A stretch of DNA of 64,000 nucleotides from RGIG8775 sp045660295 (lineage in GTDB: Bacteria; Bacillota; Clostridia; Oscillospirales; CAG-272): positions 142,135 through 206,134 of the forward strand of contig JAZRDN010000043.1 in NCBI GenBank assembly GCA_045660295.1. The letters run 5' to 3'. The notes under the pieces were generated by a model, which saw nothing but the letters and a program-made list of their open reading frames with translations, did no database searches and was not told the origin of the DNA. Positions 29,956 to 37,938 of this stretch are shown here, piece after piece. A program made the translations under genes and the position numbers. Every line of letters begins with the position of its first letter. The stretch's first letter is position 1.

Positions 29956-31176
29956 ATGAAATTAAACGGCGTAGATTTTGATACTTATTTTAACAATTAT
30001 CCCGATAAAAACGGATACTTCGGCAAATACGGCGGAGTTTATATCGACGACAAATTAAAGGCGGCAATGGCAGAGATAACCGAGGCGTATTATTCTATTT
30101 GCCAATCCAGAAAGTTTATCGCGGAGCTTCGCAGAATAAGAAAAGAATTCCAGGGCAGACCCACTCCCGTGTCTCACCTTGAGAGACTTTCGGACGCTCT
30201 CGGCGGTAAGGTTCAGCTTTACGCAAAGCGTGAGGACCTTAACCATTCGGGCGCGCATAAGCTCAACCACTGTATGGGCGAGGCGCTTCTTGCCAAGTAT
30301 ATGGGCAAGAAAAAGGTTATCGCTGAGACAGGCGCGGGTCAGCACGGCGTCGCCCTTGCTACCGCGGCGGCTTATTTCGGTCTTGAGTGCGATATCTATA
30401 TGGGTACGGTCGATATCAAAAAGCAAGCTCCCAACGTTGCCAGAATGAAGATACTTGGCGCAAACGTTGTCGAGGTAACACACGGACTTCAGACTCTTAA
30501 GGAAGCTGTAGATGCGGCATTTGACGCATACAGCAAGGAATATAAGGATTCTATTTACTGTATCGGTTCGGTACTGGGTCCTCACCCGTTCCCCATGATG
30601 GTGCGTGACTTCCAGAGCGTTGTGGGTATTGAGGCAAGAGAACAGTTTATCGATATGACAGGACATCTTCCCAGTGCTATAGTTGCTTGTGTTGGCGGCG
30701 GTTCTAACGCGGCAGGACTTTTTGCGGGCTTCCTTAATGACCCCGTAGATATCTACGGAATAGAGCCTCTTGGCAGAGGACCTAAGCTTGGTGACCACGC
30801 GGCAAGCCTTAAGTACGGAACAGAGGGAATCATGCACGGCTTCAACAGCATTATGCTTAAGGATGAAAACGGCGAGCCTGCTCCCGTATACTCGGTAGCC
30901 AGCGGACTTGACTACCCCTCGTCGGGACCCGAGCACGCATTCCTTCAGGAGATAGGCAGAGTAAAATACGATGTCATCGATGACGAAGAAACAATAGACG
31001 CCTTCTTCAAGCTTTCGAGAATGGAAGGTATCATTCCCGCCATTGAAAGCGCTCACGCGGTAGCGTACGGCATGAAGCTCGCCAAAACTCTTGATAACGG
31101 TTCTGTTCTTATCAACCTCTCGGGCAGAGGCGATAAGGATATGGATTACGTTATCGAAAATTACGGAATCAGATAA
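29956..31176 (+). CDS. trpB: Tryptophan synthase beta chain (solo)
   Basis: PLP enzyme joining indole and serine to tryptophan; 406 residues. The PLP lysine is in [15 protein letters not shown]; catalytic Glu is in [14 protein letters not shown]; the phosphate-binding loop is [18 protein letters not shown] lies seven bases before ATG 29956; the frame continuing up to 29869 has no site. No trpA is adjacent and a strong terminator follows, so this is a single-gene unit under T-box control. It might act on free indole taken up from other microbes, or with a TrpA encoded elsewhere. Confidence 0.95.
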   Translation: MKLNGVDFDTYFNNYPDKNGYFGKYGGVYIDDKLKAAMAEITEAYYSICQSRKFIAELRRIRKEFQGRPTPVSHLERLSDALGGKVQLYAKREDLNHSGAHKLNHCMGEALLAKYMGKKKVIAETGAGQHGVALATAAAYFGLECDIYMGTVDIKKQAPNVARMKILGANVVEVTHGLQTLKEAVDAAFDAYSKEYKDSIYCIGSVLGPHPFPMMVRDFQSVVGIEAREQFIDMTGHLPSAIVACVGGGSNAAGLFAGFLNDPVDIYGIEPLGRGPKLGDHAASLKYGTEGIMHGFNSIMLKDENGEPAPVYSVASGLDYPSSGPEHAFLQEIGRVKYDVIDDEETIDAFFKLSRMEGIIPAIESAHAVAYGMKLAKTLDNGSVLINLSGRGDKDMDYVIENYGIR

Positions 31177-31187
31177 AACATGTAATC

Positions 31188-31225
31188 AAAAAGGATGAGA
31201 CTGCATACGCCGTCTCATCCTTTTT
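31188..31225. terminator. Terminator of trpB
   Basis: 14-bp stem AAAAAGGATGAGAC/GTCTCATCCTTTTT (31188-31201 with 31212-31225); bidirectional. Confidence 0.87.
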
Positions 31226-31266
31226 ATAGCCTTTTTAAAAGCCACCGACCTCTCCTACAAAGTTAA

Positions 31267-31473
31267 ATACTAACGTTACGGTTTTACTTCTGCCTGCTTG
31301 CCGAATTCCCCACGCTTCACGACGTTAAATTTACCGTTAAGGTAAATGAGAAGATAAGCGAGGTAATAACCGAGCCCGACGGAGAAAAGCTCGAGTTCGT
31401 TCAGAATGGCGATGAGGTAACCTTTACACTTAAGCCCTTCAATCTCCATAAGCTTGTGGTGCTCAAATGGTAA
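31267..31473 (+). pseudogene. 3' remnant of a lost gene (C-terminal beta-sandwich domain)
   Basis: An open frame of 68 codons with no start codon or ribosome site. It reads LHDVKFTVKVNEKISEVITE then PDGEKLEFVQNGDEVTFTLK, PFNLHKLVVLKW, stop. The alternating pattern and the FNLHKLVVL end look like the last beta strands of a glycosidase or carbohydrate-binding domain. Upstream frames are closed at 31266. Codon use resembles the surrounding genes, so it is probably a decayed resident gene and not foreign DNA. Confidence 0.55.
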
Positions 31474-31487
31474 ATTAATTGAATAAA

Positions 31488-31539
31488 TCAAGGCGATACT
31501 CCCAAAACTAACAAAAAAGCCAAAGGAGGATCGCCTTGA
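31488..31539 (+). promoter_or_regulatory. Hairpin that would bury the ribosome site and start of the next gene
   Basis: TCAAGGCGAT (31488-31497) pairs exactly with ATCGCCTTGA (31530-31539), a 10-bp stem whose right arm contains the TTG start codon (31536) and borders AAAGGAGGA (31522-31530). Folding would block initiation. Confidence 0.5.
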
Positions 31540-31778
31540 ATTTTTGTCTTAAGGAAAAGCTTGACGAAGCCGTAACCTGTATGGAAAAGCCTGTCGTCAA
31601 GAACAACATCTCTTGGAATATGGGTGTTTATAAAAATGATACCGCCGCCGCGCCCGAGGTCAGCTTTAACGTCAACAGTAATACCGAAGTCAAGCTGATA
31701 ACCGTTGTCGTCGTTGCCGCGGTGGTGGTTTTGAGCGCTTGTATCTGCCGCAGGGTCTGCAAAATGTTCGGGAATTAG
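31536..31778 (+). CDS. Small tail-anchored membrane protein, unknown
   Basis: 80 residues from TTG 31536, chosen because AAAGGAGGA lies 5-6 bases upstream. The soluble N-terminal 50 residues include two Cys/Met-rich and Asn-rich patches (EVSFNVNSNTEVK). One strong hydrophobic segment near the C-terminus (LITVVVVAAVVVLSACI) is followed by a basic, Cys-containing tail (CRRVCKMFGN), so it is probably anchored with its C-terminus inside. Not recognised. A 62-base gap separates it from the P-loop gene. Confidence 0.6.
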   Translation: MNFCLKEKLDEAVTCMEKPVVKNNISWNMGVYKNDTAAAPEVSFNVNSNTEVKLITVVVVAAVVVLSACICRRVCKMFGN

Positions 31779-31840
31779 AGCATACACCTACAGAGGAAAA
31801 AAGGCATATTATATATTGAAAATCTATATCGGAGGTTTTT

Positions 31841-32884
31841 ATGGATAATATGCTTTGCAAAAAATATTTCGGCGCGTCAAACAGCGCCGAGGGGTTTGTA
31901 AATTATTTTCCGCGTATCTTCAATAAAGACACTTGCTCGCGAATCTACGTGGTCAAGGGCGGACCGGGTACGGGCAAGAGCCGCTTTATGCGTGACGTGG
32001 CGAGCGCGGCGGAGAGCAGGGGAATGAGCGTGAAATATTATTACTGCTCGTCAGACTCCAATTCGCTTGACGGAATTATTATTGAAGATATGCGGGTGGG
32101 CTTTGTGGACGGAACGGCGCCCCACGTCTACGAGCCGACAAGTGTCGGCTCGTTTGAGCAAATACTGAATCTCGGAGATTTCTGGGACGAAAAAATGCTT
32201 GCGGCTGACAGAGAGCGGATAGAAGCGCTTGGAAAAAACAAAGCGTCAGCCTATGACCGCGCGTATATGTTGCTTTCGGCTTACGGAAAGCTGCTTTCGG
32301 CGGCAGAAAGCCTGACACAGCCTTGCGTAAATCATAAAAAGCTTGCCGCCGCAGTCAAGCGTTGGCTTCATAAGCTTCCCATAAGCGGAGAACACGCCAA
32401 TGAGGTGGCTTTGTGCCGTGCCGTAGGAATGAACGGCAAAGCACGCTTTGATACCTACGAAAGGGAAGCCGAAATGATATTTACGGTATCGGATTATTAT
32501 CACTCGTCTCATTTTGTAATGAGCGCCATATTGAAAGAAGCAACTGCACTCGGTATGTCGGCTAAGGTTTCCTACGACCCTGTGATGAGGGCGCGCCCCG
32601 ACGCTATTTTGCTTCCCGATTGCGGAATACTGTTTGTTTGCGGAGCGGACGGCGAGCATAAAATAAACGCTAAACGCTTTGTGGACGAGGAACGCTTCAA
32701 ACCTGTGAAGGAACGGATAAAAAGGCTTGAAAACGAGGCTGAAAATATAGAGGAGCTCGCTCTTGCCGAATTTGAGAAGATAAGGGCATACCACTTCTCC
32801 CTTGAAGAAATTTTTATTTTGGCAATGGACTTTGAGCGCAAGGAGCGATTTACCGAGGATTTTATCAAAAAACTCTTTGAATAA
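31841..32884 (+). CDS. P-loop ATPase of unknown role (PRK06851-like)
   Basis: 347 residues. Walker A VVKGGPGTGKSRFMRDVASA lies at about residues 37-56, and YYYCSSDSNSLDGIIIED follows. A second, weaker repeat of the same fold begins near AEMIFTVSDYYHSSHFVMSA. The C-terminal 60 residues are charged and helical. It resembles a conserved clostridial family annotated only as ATPase or nucleotide kinase; I cannot assign a substrate. TCGGAGGTTTTT precedes the ATG. A promoter for the following gene lies just after its stop. Confidence 0.72.
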   Translation: MDNMLCKKYFGASNSAEGFVNYFPRIFNKDTCSRIYVVKGGPGTGKSRFMRDVASAAESRGMSVKYYYCSSDSNSLDGIIIEDMRVGFVDGTAPHVYEPTSVGSFEQILNLGDFWDEKMLAADRERIEALGKNKASAYDRAYMLLSAYGKLLSAAESLTQPCVNHKKLAAAVKRWLHKLPISGEHANEVALCRAVGMNGKARFDTYEREAEMIFTVSDYYHSSHFVMSAILKEATALGMSAKVSYDPVMRARPDAILLPDCGILFVCGADGEHKINAKRFVDEERFKPVKERIKRLENEAENIEELALAEFEKIRAYHFSLEEIFILAMDFERKERFTEDFIKKLFE

Positions 32885-32895
32885 TGCCAAATCCC

Positions 32896-32924
32896 TTGAT
32901 TTTATTCATATAATGTGGTAAAAT
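32896..32924 (+). promoter_or_regulatory. Promoter of the O-antigen-ligase-like gene
   Basis: TTGATT (32896-32901), 17 bases ending TGG, TAAAAT (32919-32924). Confidence 0.7.
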
Positions 32925-32927
32925 AAT

Positions 32928-32949
32928 ATTTGCGGGCTTGCCCGCAAAT
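32928..32949 (+). promoter_or_regulatory. Hairpin at the 5' end of the transcript
   Basis: ATTTGCGGGC-TT-GCCCGCAAAT would form at or within a few bases of the predicted start site, a position known to protect mRNAs from 5' decay. Confidence 0.4.
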
Positions 32950-32968
32950 ATATGAAAGTGAAAGTGCG

Positions 32969-34318
32969 ATGAATATTTACATAAAACTTAGGAGCTTTTT
33001 TGAAAGCCGAATATTTATGCTTGCGCTGGTTGCTCTGTCCGCTTGCTTTGTGATATTTGAAAAAGAGGCGTATGGCGCTATAATCCTGCTCAACGTAGGC
33101 GCGGTGGCTCTGCTTTTTTCCGAGAACATCCTCTCGGCTTTTACCCCCGCGTTGCTCGCCTGTACCTTTGTTATCAAGTGCTACGACTCAGCCGAGCTGT
33201 TCTTTCCGCTTTGGTGGACGGCACTCTTTCCTGTTGCGGCGATAGTGGCGTATCTTGTCCTTTACCGCAGAAAAATAACCGTGGGTAAGAGCTTTGGCGG
33301 AATCGTGGCGGTGGCGGTGGCGGTGACGCTTGGCGGACTTTTCAACATCTCGCCCGCCGAGTATTTTTCGGGCGCTTCCATGTACTACGTGCTTATGCTC
33401 GGTCTCGGAATGGTCGCGGCGTATCTTCTGCTTCGCTCGCATATCGTGGAAAACGACAGGTACGACGTTTTCGGACGTTTTGCGGATATGATGATAGTCG
33501 TAGGCGCTTTTGCGTCATTCGTGGTGCTTGAATATTATGTGAAAAATCTCTCAACCACCTTGCTGGCAGGCGACTTGGCTGACGTGCAGTGGAGCAATAA
33601 TATAGCCACCATACTTATGATCACTATGCCGTTTGCTCTTTACAGAATGAAAGACCGCATATGGTTTTTGCCGATTTTCCTTGTCAACTATTCCGCCTTG
33701 TTGCTTGCGGCGTCTCGCGGCGGTTGGGTTATGGGAACTCTTGAGTTCTTGACCTGTGTGGCGGTGGGCGTGCTTGGTATGAATATTGGCAAAGCAAAAA
33801 GAATTGTCCTCACCCTTGTTGGTATCCTTTTTATGGGAGGGACTATGTTTGCGGTTATACGTCTTTCAAATTATTGGGAAGGCAAATGGGAATTTATCGC
33901 CCATAACGATGCCAGAATAAGGCTGTTCGCGCGTTCCTTTGAGGACTTTATGGAAAATCCCGTGTTCGGAAAAGGGCTTGGCAATACAGCTAACTCCGAC
34001 CTTTATAACGGTAAAAAGGGAACTATGACGTGGTATCATATGATGATACCGCAGATAGTAGGAAGCCTTGGTCTTGTGGGAATGTTTTGTTACGGCAAAC
34101 AGATAGTCGAGCGCTTCGCCATGATATTCCGCAAGCCCGACGCATACGTTTGGGCTTTGGGGCTTTCTTACATAGGAATATTCCTTATGTCGCAGGTCAA
34201 CCCCGGCGAATTTTGCCCCCTGCCATACGAGTTGCTGACAGTCATAACGTTTATAATGATCGAAAAATATAATGAGAAAAGGGAATCGGCTATTAAAGCC
34301 GACTCCCTTTTATTGTGA
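32969..34318 (+). CDS. O-antigen ligase/polymerase-like membrane protein
   Basis: 449 residues with about 11-12 hydrophobic helices. The large loop before the last helices contains HNDARIRLFARSFEDFMENP and VFGKGLGNTANSDLY, matching the Wzy/WaaL-type signature (R-x-x-x-x..-NPxxGxGxG). ASRGGW in the middle is also typical. Such proteins join or polymerise glycans on lipid carriers at the cell surface. No glycosyltransferases are adjacent, so the glycan is unknown. ATG 32969 has only a weak GAAAGTG site. The gene's 3' end overlaps the convergent cysteine desulfurase gene by 9 bases. Confidence 0.8.
   Translation: MNIYIKLRSFFESRIFMLALVALSACFVIFEKEAYGAIILLNVGAVALLFSENILSAFTPALLACTFVIKCYDSAELFFPLWWTALFPVAAIVAYLVLYRRKITVGKSFGGIVAVAVAVTLGGLFNISPAEYFSGASMYYVLMLGLGMVAAYLLLRSHIVENDRYDVFGRFADMMIVVGAFASFVVLEYYVKNLSTTLLAGDLADVQWSNNIATILMITMPFALYRMKDRIWFLPIFLVNYSALLLAASRGGWVMGTLEFLTCVAVGVLGMNIGKAKRIVLTLVGILFMGGTMFAVIRLSNYWEGKWEFIAHNDARIRLFARSFEDFMENPVFGKGLGNTANSDLYNGKKGTMTWYHMMIPQIVGSLGLVGMFCYGKQIVERFAMIFRKPDAYVWALGLSYIGIFLMSQVNPGEFCPLPYELLTVITFIMIEKYNEKRESAIKADSLLL
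34277..34311. terminator. Bidirectional terminator inside two convergent gene ends
   Basis: AAAAGGGAATCGGCT with AGCCGACTCCCTTTT (34277-34291, 34297-34311), one mismatch. It lies within the last codons of the ligase-like gene and touches the desulfurase stop. Confidence 0.75.
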
Positions 34319-35461
34319 AATCTCACCAAGCACCGTTGCAAGAGTGTCGATATCGTGAGAGTTATTGAAAACGCCAAAGCTTGCCCTCACCGCACCGCTG
34401 TCATAAGTTCCAAGCGTCTTGTGACCGAGGGCGGAGCAGTGGAAGCCGCCGCGCACGCATATTCCTGCATCACCAAGCTGATCGGCAAGCCTTTCCGACT
34501 GAATATTTCTGTGTGAGAAAAGCAAAACCGAGCCTTCGTATTGCGGCATGTGGACGGTTATGTCCGGAATTGACGAAAGTCTGTCACGGGCATAGCGGAA
34601 AAGCGCTTTTTCATGCTCTGATATCCCTTCAAGTCCCAGTCGTGACACCACCTTCAAGCCCTCACCAAGCCCGACTATCGACGGCGTGGGAAGCGTTCCC
34701 GCCTCGTATCTCTCGGGAACGTCGTCCGACATTTCGCCCATCAGCGACGAAAGTCCGTTGCCCCCTTCAACGAGAGTATCAAGCGAAATTCTGTCCGAAA
34801 GTGCCAAAAATCCCGCACCCTGTATGCCGTAAAGTCCCTTGTGCGCGGGAGCGCAAAGCGCATCGATGCACATGCTTTCCATGTCAATTGGCAAATGTCC
34901 CGCCGATTGCGCCGCGTCTACCGCGAACAGAATTTTGTGCCGTCTGCAAAAAGCCCCGATTTCTTTTATAGGGAGGGAATAGGAGCAGATGTTTGACGCA
35001 TGCGTGCATATTACGAGCCGTGTATTCTTTTTTAATAGTCTCGCAATTCCGGCGCATATTCTCGTAGGGTTGGCGCGAGGGTCACCGCACATAGACGGAA
35101 AAAGGTCGTATTCGATAATTCCGTCGTTTGCCTGCTTGTAGATCGGTCGCCACACCGAATTGTGCTCAAGGTCGCTGATTATAACGTGGTCGCCGCGCTT
35201 AAGAAGTCCCTTGATAAGCAGATTTATGGCGTAGGTCGTGTTCATGGTAAACACTACTCGCTCGGGAGCTCCGACACCGAAAAAGTCGGAGATAAGCTCA
35301 CGGCATTCGTATATTTTCTTGGCGCTTTCCATCGCCAGCGCGTGGGAGCCTCGTCCGGGGTTTCCGCAGTAACGCGAAATACACGAATTTACCTCTCTCA
35401 GAACAGAGCGCGGCTTGGGAAAGCTGGTGGCGGCGTTGTCAAGGTATACGACCGAGCTCAA
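34310..35461 (-). CDS. Cysteine desulfurase family protein (class V aminotransferase)
   Basis: PLP enzyme releasing sulfur (or selenium) from cysteine onto an active-site Cys; 383 residues. It opens VVYLDNAATSFPKPRSVLRE. The PLP lysine is in CAPAHKGLYGIQGAGFL, and the catalytic Cys is in RGGFHCSALGHKTLGT, which is followed by GAVRASFGVFNN. It matches the clostridial desulfurase subgroup that stands beside DUF3343 genes. It overlaps that gene by four bases (35458-35461). No suf or isc scaffold genes are adjacent, so it may serve a separate sulfur or selenium transfer route. Confidence 0.9.
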   Translation of the reverse strand: MSSVVYLDNAATSFPKPRSVLREVNSCISRYCGNPGRGSHALAMESAKKIYECRELISDFFGVGAPERVVFTMNTTYAINLLIKGLLKRGDHVIISDLEHNSVWRPIYKQANDGIIEYDLFPSMCGDPRANPTRICAGIARLLKKNTRLVICTHASNICSYSLPIKEIGAFCRRHKILFAVDAAQSAGHLPIDMESMCIDALCAPAHKGLYGIQGAGFLALSDRISLDTLVEGGNGLSSLMGEMSDDVPERYEAGTLPTPSIVGLGEGLKVVSRLGLEGISEHEKALFRYARDRLSSIPDITVHMPQYEGSVLLFSHRNIQSERLADQLGDAGICVRGGFHCSALGHKTLGTYDSGAVRASFGVFNNSHDIDTLATVLGEISQ

Positions 35462-35697
35462 AGCATCTCACCTCCGCCGCCCTTGATATAACTGCTCACG
35501 GAAATTTTTGCCGCGTTAAAGGCGGAGCGGACAGCTTTGTGATCTTCGCACGGATATTCTATTCCGTATGCGCACCCGCGCTTTGTCATGGACGGATCAA
35601 GCTTGACTATCTTGCTTTCAAGCCCGGCGTTCTCAAGCATCGAGTGAGCTTTCATCGCAATCGTTAAAGAGCCGATTGCGGCTGTACAGATTTTCAT
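35458..35697 (-). CDS. DUF3343, putative Se/S carrier protein
   Basis: 79 residues: MKICTAAIGSLTIAMKAHSM, then LENAGLESKIVKLDPSMTKR, then GCAYGIEYPCEDHKAVRSAF. The KLDPSMTKRGCAYGIE core with its conserved Cys is the hallmark of this small family, proposed to carry sulfur or selenium. Strong GAAGGAGGTGCGTGA site. Directly coupled to the cysteine desulfurase, which would load it. selD or yedE are not in the window. Confidence 0.85.
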   Translation of the reverse strand: MKICTAAIGSLTIAMKAHSMLENAGLESKIVKLDPSMTKRGCAYGIEYPCEDHKAVRSAFNAAKISVSSYIKGGGGEML

Positions 35698-35748
35698 TCA
35701 CGCACCTCCTTCAATGTCAATATATGAAAGAATGAGTCGAAGGGTGAG

Positions 35749-35780
35749 AAAAGGACCGACTCAAAAGAGTCGGTCCTTTT
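35749..35780. terminator. Strong bidirectional terminator
   Basis: 14-bp stem AAAAGGACCGACTC/GAGTCGGTCCTTTT, AAAA loop. Separates murE from the DUF3343 pair. Confidence 0.85.
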
Positions 35781-35849
35781 GCAAGAGAAACAAGTGCCGA
35801 AAGCGCCTAAAATTCAGGCTTCAAGACGAGTTTGGTTATTCTCTCTTGC
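35781..35849 (-). repeat. Third, diverged copy of the ~70-bp repeat
   Basis: 69 bp. Read on the minus strand it opens GCAAGAGAGAATAA, contains TTGAAGCCTGAATTTT and GGCACTTG, and ends TCTCTTGC. Its ends pair over 8 bases (GCAAGAGA/TCTCTTGC), suggesting that the complete unit is a short palindrome-ended element. It begins directly at the terminator stem and ends 7 bases from the murE stop. Confidence 0.75.
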
Positions 35850-35856
35850 CTAAGTC

Positions 35857-37344
35857 TTAAATAATTTGCCCTGAAAGCTTCTTGCAGGCTTCGAGCAGGA
35901 TCTTCTTTTCAGAGAAGGGAATCTTCTCGCCGTTTATAAGCTGGTAGTTCTCATGCCCCTTGCCGGCGAACAGGAAAACGTCGCCGTCCTTCGCCATGCT
36001 CACCGCATACTCGATTGCCTTTTTGCGGTCGGGAATTTTTACGTAATTGTTGCGCCCGGCAAACTGAGTCTCAATGTCGCGTATAACGTCGTCGGGATTT
36101 TCAAAGTCGGGGTTGTCCGATGTGAGGATAGAAAAATCGGCAAGCTCTGCCGCCACGCGTCCAAGCTCCGCGCGGCGCCCCTTGGTTCGTCCTCCCACAG
36201 AGCCAAACAGACATATCAGCCGCTTGGGCTCGTATGAACGCAGAGTCTCAAGCGCCGAGGTGAGACTGACCTCGTTGTGGGCGTAATCGATTATAAAGGT
36301 GGCAAAGGGAAGCGCGCGCACGTTTTCAAAGCGCCCCTTTATCTGCACATCGGATATTGTTTCGCATACCCTGTCAAGCTCAAGCCCGCACTCACGGCAG
36401 GCGGCAATTGCGGCAAGAGCGTTGTAAACGCTGAAATTTCCGGGAAAAGCTATGCTTGACGAGTAAACTCCCCCCTCGTTGAGCATGTCAAAGGAAACGC
36501 CAAGCGTGTGTGGGTCTCTGAATTTGCCAAGGTTCATAGCCTTGTAATCGGCATCGCCGTGTACGGCGTAGCTTATCAGCTTTGCTCCGAGGGGCGCGCC
36601 CGATATCATTTTTTTTGCGTATCCGTCATCCGCGTTGTAGAGAACGGCTTTTGCTCCGTAGTCCGAGAAAAGAGAGCGCTTGCACTCCATATAGTGCTCA
36701 AAGGTTGGGTGTTCCGCACCGCCAATGTGGTCCTTGGAAAGGTTGGTGTATATGCAAAGGTCAAATTTTATCCCATGAACCCGGCTCATGTAAAGTGCCT
36801 GTGAGGAGACCTCCATAGCCAGATACTTGACCCCCGCCAAACGCATTTCACGCATGTATCTTTGCAAGCTGTGGCTTTCGGGCGTGGTGTTTATCGCCTC
36901 ATAGTGGAAATCGCCGAAATCTATTCCGTTTGAGCCGATATAACCGCATTTGAGCCCGCATGCGTTGAGAATGTTGTATATCATCAGTGCGGTGGTAGTC
37001 TTTCCCTTTGTTCCCGTGAGACCTATGATAAACAGCTCGTCCGAGGGATGACCGAAAAACTCGGCGGAAAGTGAAGCCAAAGCCTTGCGCGTGTCCGCTA
37101 CCGTAAATACCGCCGCGTCGTCGGGAAGGTCAAGCTCGCGTTCAGCGACAAAGTGCCTGCAACCGCGGCTGTACGCCGAATAGGCGTAGTCGTGACCGTC
37201 CGAGGTTGCGCCCCTTATACACACGAATAAGGTCGCCTCTCTCGTCCTGCGCGAATCGTGGCAAAGCTCCTCTATCTCGAGGTTTCGGTCATAGCTTGCG
37301 GCGGTCGTGTATTCTATTGACGTTAAAAGTCTCTCAAGTTTCAT
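35857..37344 (-). CDS. murE: UDP-MurNAc-tripeptide ligase (MurE family)
   Basis: Adds the third stem-peptide amino acid to UDP-MurNAc-L-Ala-D-Glu. 495 residues. Substrate region EELCHDSRRTREATLFVCIRG is followed by the P-loop GLTGTKGKTTTALM (about 107-120), the MEVSSQAL motif and a carbamylated-lysine region. The specificity motif reads SDNPDFENP: meso-Dap enzymes normally have DNPRxE, with Arg contacting the Dap carboxylate. Together with TGTKGKTT this looks more like lysine-type or a non-Dap paralogue. Overlaps the upstream gene by 11 bases. Confidence 0.88.
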   Translation of the reverse strand: MKLERLLTSIEYTTAASYDRNLEIEELCHDSRRTREATLFVCIRGATSDGHDYAYSAYSRGCRHFVAERELDLPDDAAVFTVADTRKALASLSAEFFGHPSDELFIIGLTGTKGKTTTALMIYNILNACGLKCGYIGSNGIDFGDFHYEAINTTPESHSLQRYMREMRLAGVKYLAMEVSSQALYMSRVHGIKFDLCIYTNLSKDHIGGAEHPTFEHYMECKRSLFSDYGAKAVLYNADDGYAKKMISGAPLGAKLISYAVHGDADYKAMNLGKFRDPHTLGVSFDMLNEGGVYSSSIAFPGNFSVYNALAAIAACRECGLELDRVCETISDVQIKGRFENVRALPFATFIIDYAHNEVSLTSALETLRSYEPKRLICLFGSVGGRTKGRRAELGRVAAELADFSILTSDNPDFENPDDVIRDIETQFAGRNNYVKIPDRKKAIEYAVSMAKDGDVFLFAGKGHENYQLINGEKIPFSEKKILLEACKKLSGQII

Positions 37345-37696
37345 TTGCGGTCTCCTGTGATGTAATTTCCTGTATTATAAACAGCCTCTCAAGCCCTTCG
37401 CGGTTGTGCGCGATAAAGCCGTTAAAGCGCGGGTCGGCAATTATAAGCGTGAGTTTTCGCGCGCCGTTGCGCCTTGAGTGTCTTTTAAGACACTCAAAAA
37501 GAACTCCGTCATGTGCCGAAAAATCCGAAACGCAAAATTTCGCCGGCACCAGAAGCCTTGACGCAAAATTTGTTTTCTCGGTGTATACCGTGGGGCGGAT
37601 TCCTGTTTTAGCAAAAAAGCTCCAAAGATAGCGAAAGGGTCTCTCGGGAAGCCCGAGAATTATGTAGTCGCAATAATATTTTTCAATCTGCCGCAT
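37334..37696 (-). CDS. Unknown 120-residue protein coupled to murE
   Basis: MRQIEKYYCDYIILGLPERP, then FRYLWSFFAKTGIRPTVYTE; basic overall (many Arg/Lys), no clear membrane helix, with a central RHSRRNGARK patch. GGAGGG lies just before ATG 37696, and the end overlaps murE by 11 bases, so it is probably translated. The pattern of alternating strands and helices (IILGLPE, PTVYTEK, KLTLIIADPRFNGF) would suit a small alpha/beta domain. Not recognised. Confidence 0.6.
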   Translation of the reverse strand: MRQIEKYYCDYIILGLPERPFRYLWSFFAKTGIRPTVYTEKTNFASRLLVPAKFCVSDFSAHDGVLFECLKRHSRRNGARKLTLIIADPRFNGFIAHNREGLERLFIIQEITSQETANET

Positions 37697-37726
37697 AAAA
37701 CCCTCCGCTAAAACATCTTACCCTTA

Positions 37727-37732
37727 AGTATA
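37727..37732 (-). promoter_or_regulatory. Candidate -10 of the murE operon
   Basis: TATACT preceded by TGG (extended -10). A -35 is weak (TTGTGA, 19 bases away), so the match rests on the extended -10. Confidence 0.4.
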
Positions 37733-37818
37733 CCATAAAATATCGGATTTTTCACAAATAATTTCAATAAAATCGAAAAAATTACGCAAAATAACAGTGA
37801 TATGTGTTAATTGTTCTT

Positions 37819-37850
37819 TATTTGCAATAAAAAATGCAAATATTTGCAAA
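37819..37850. promoter_or_regulatory. Overlapping palindromes, probable operator of the uronate operon
   Basis: TGCAAATATTTGCA (37835-37848) is a perfect palindrome, and TATTTGCA (37819-37826) also pairs with TGCAAATA (37835-37842). Three TTTGCA half-sites lie about 14-24 bases apart, just upstream of the promoter. A LacI/GntR/DeoR-type regulator is plausible; none is encoded next to it. Confidence 0.55.
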
Positions 37851-37861
37851 TTCTTTGCTAT

Positions 37862-37891
37862 TTGAGTGTTGTATAATTAAGTTAGTATAAT
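37862..37891 (+). promoter_or_regulatory. Candidate promoter of the uronate operon
   Basis: TTGAGT (37862-37867), 18 bases, TATAAT (37886-37891). A second TATAAT at 37872-37877 has no good -35. Confidence 0.5.
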
Positions 37892-37938
37892 ATATATCTG
37901 TGCCCGATGTTTTGCGAGCATAGAAGAAAGAGGTAAAA

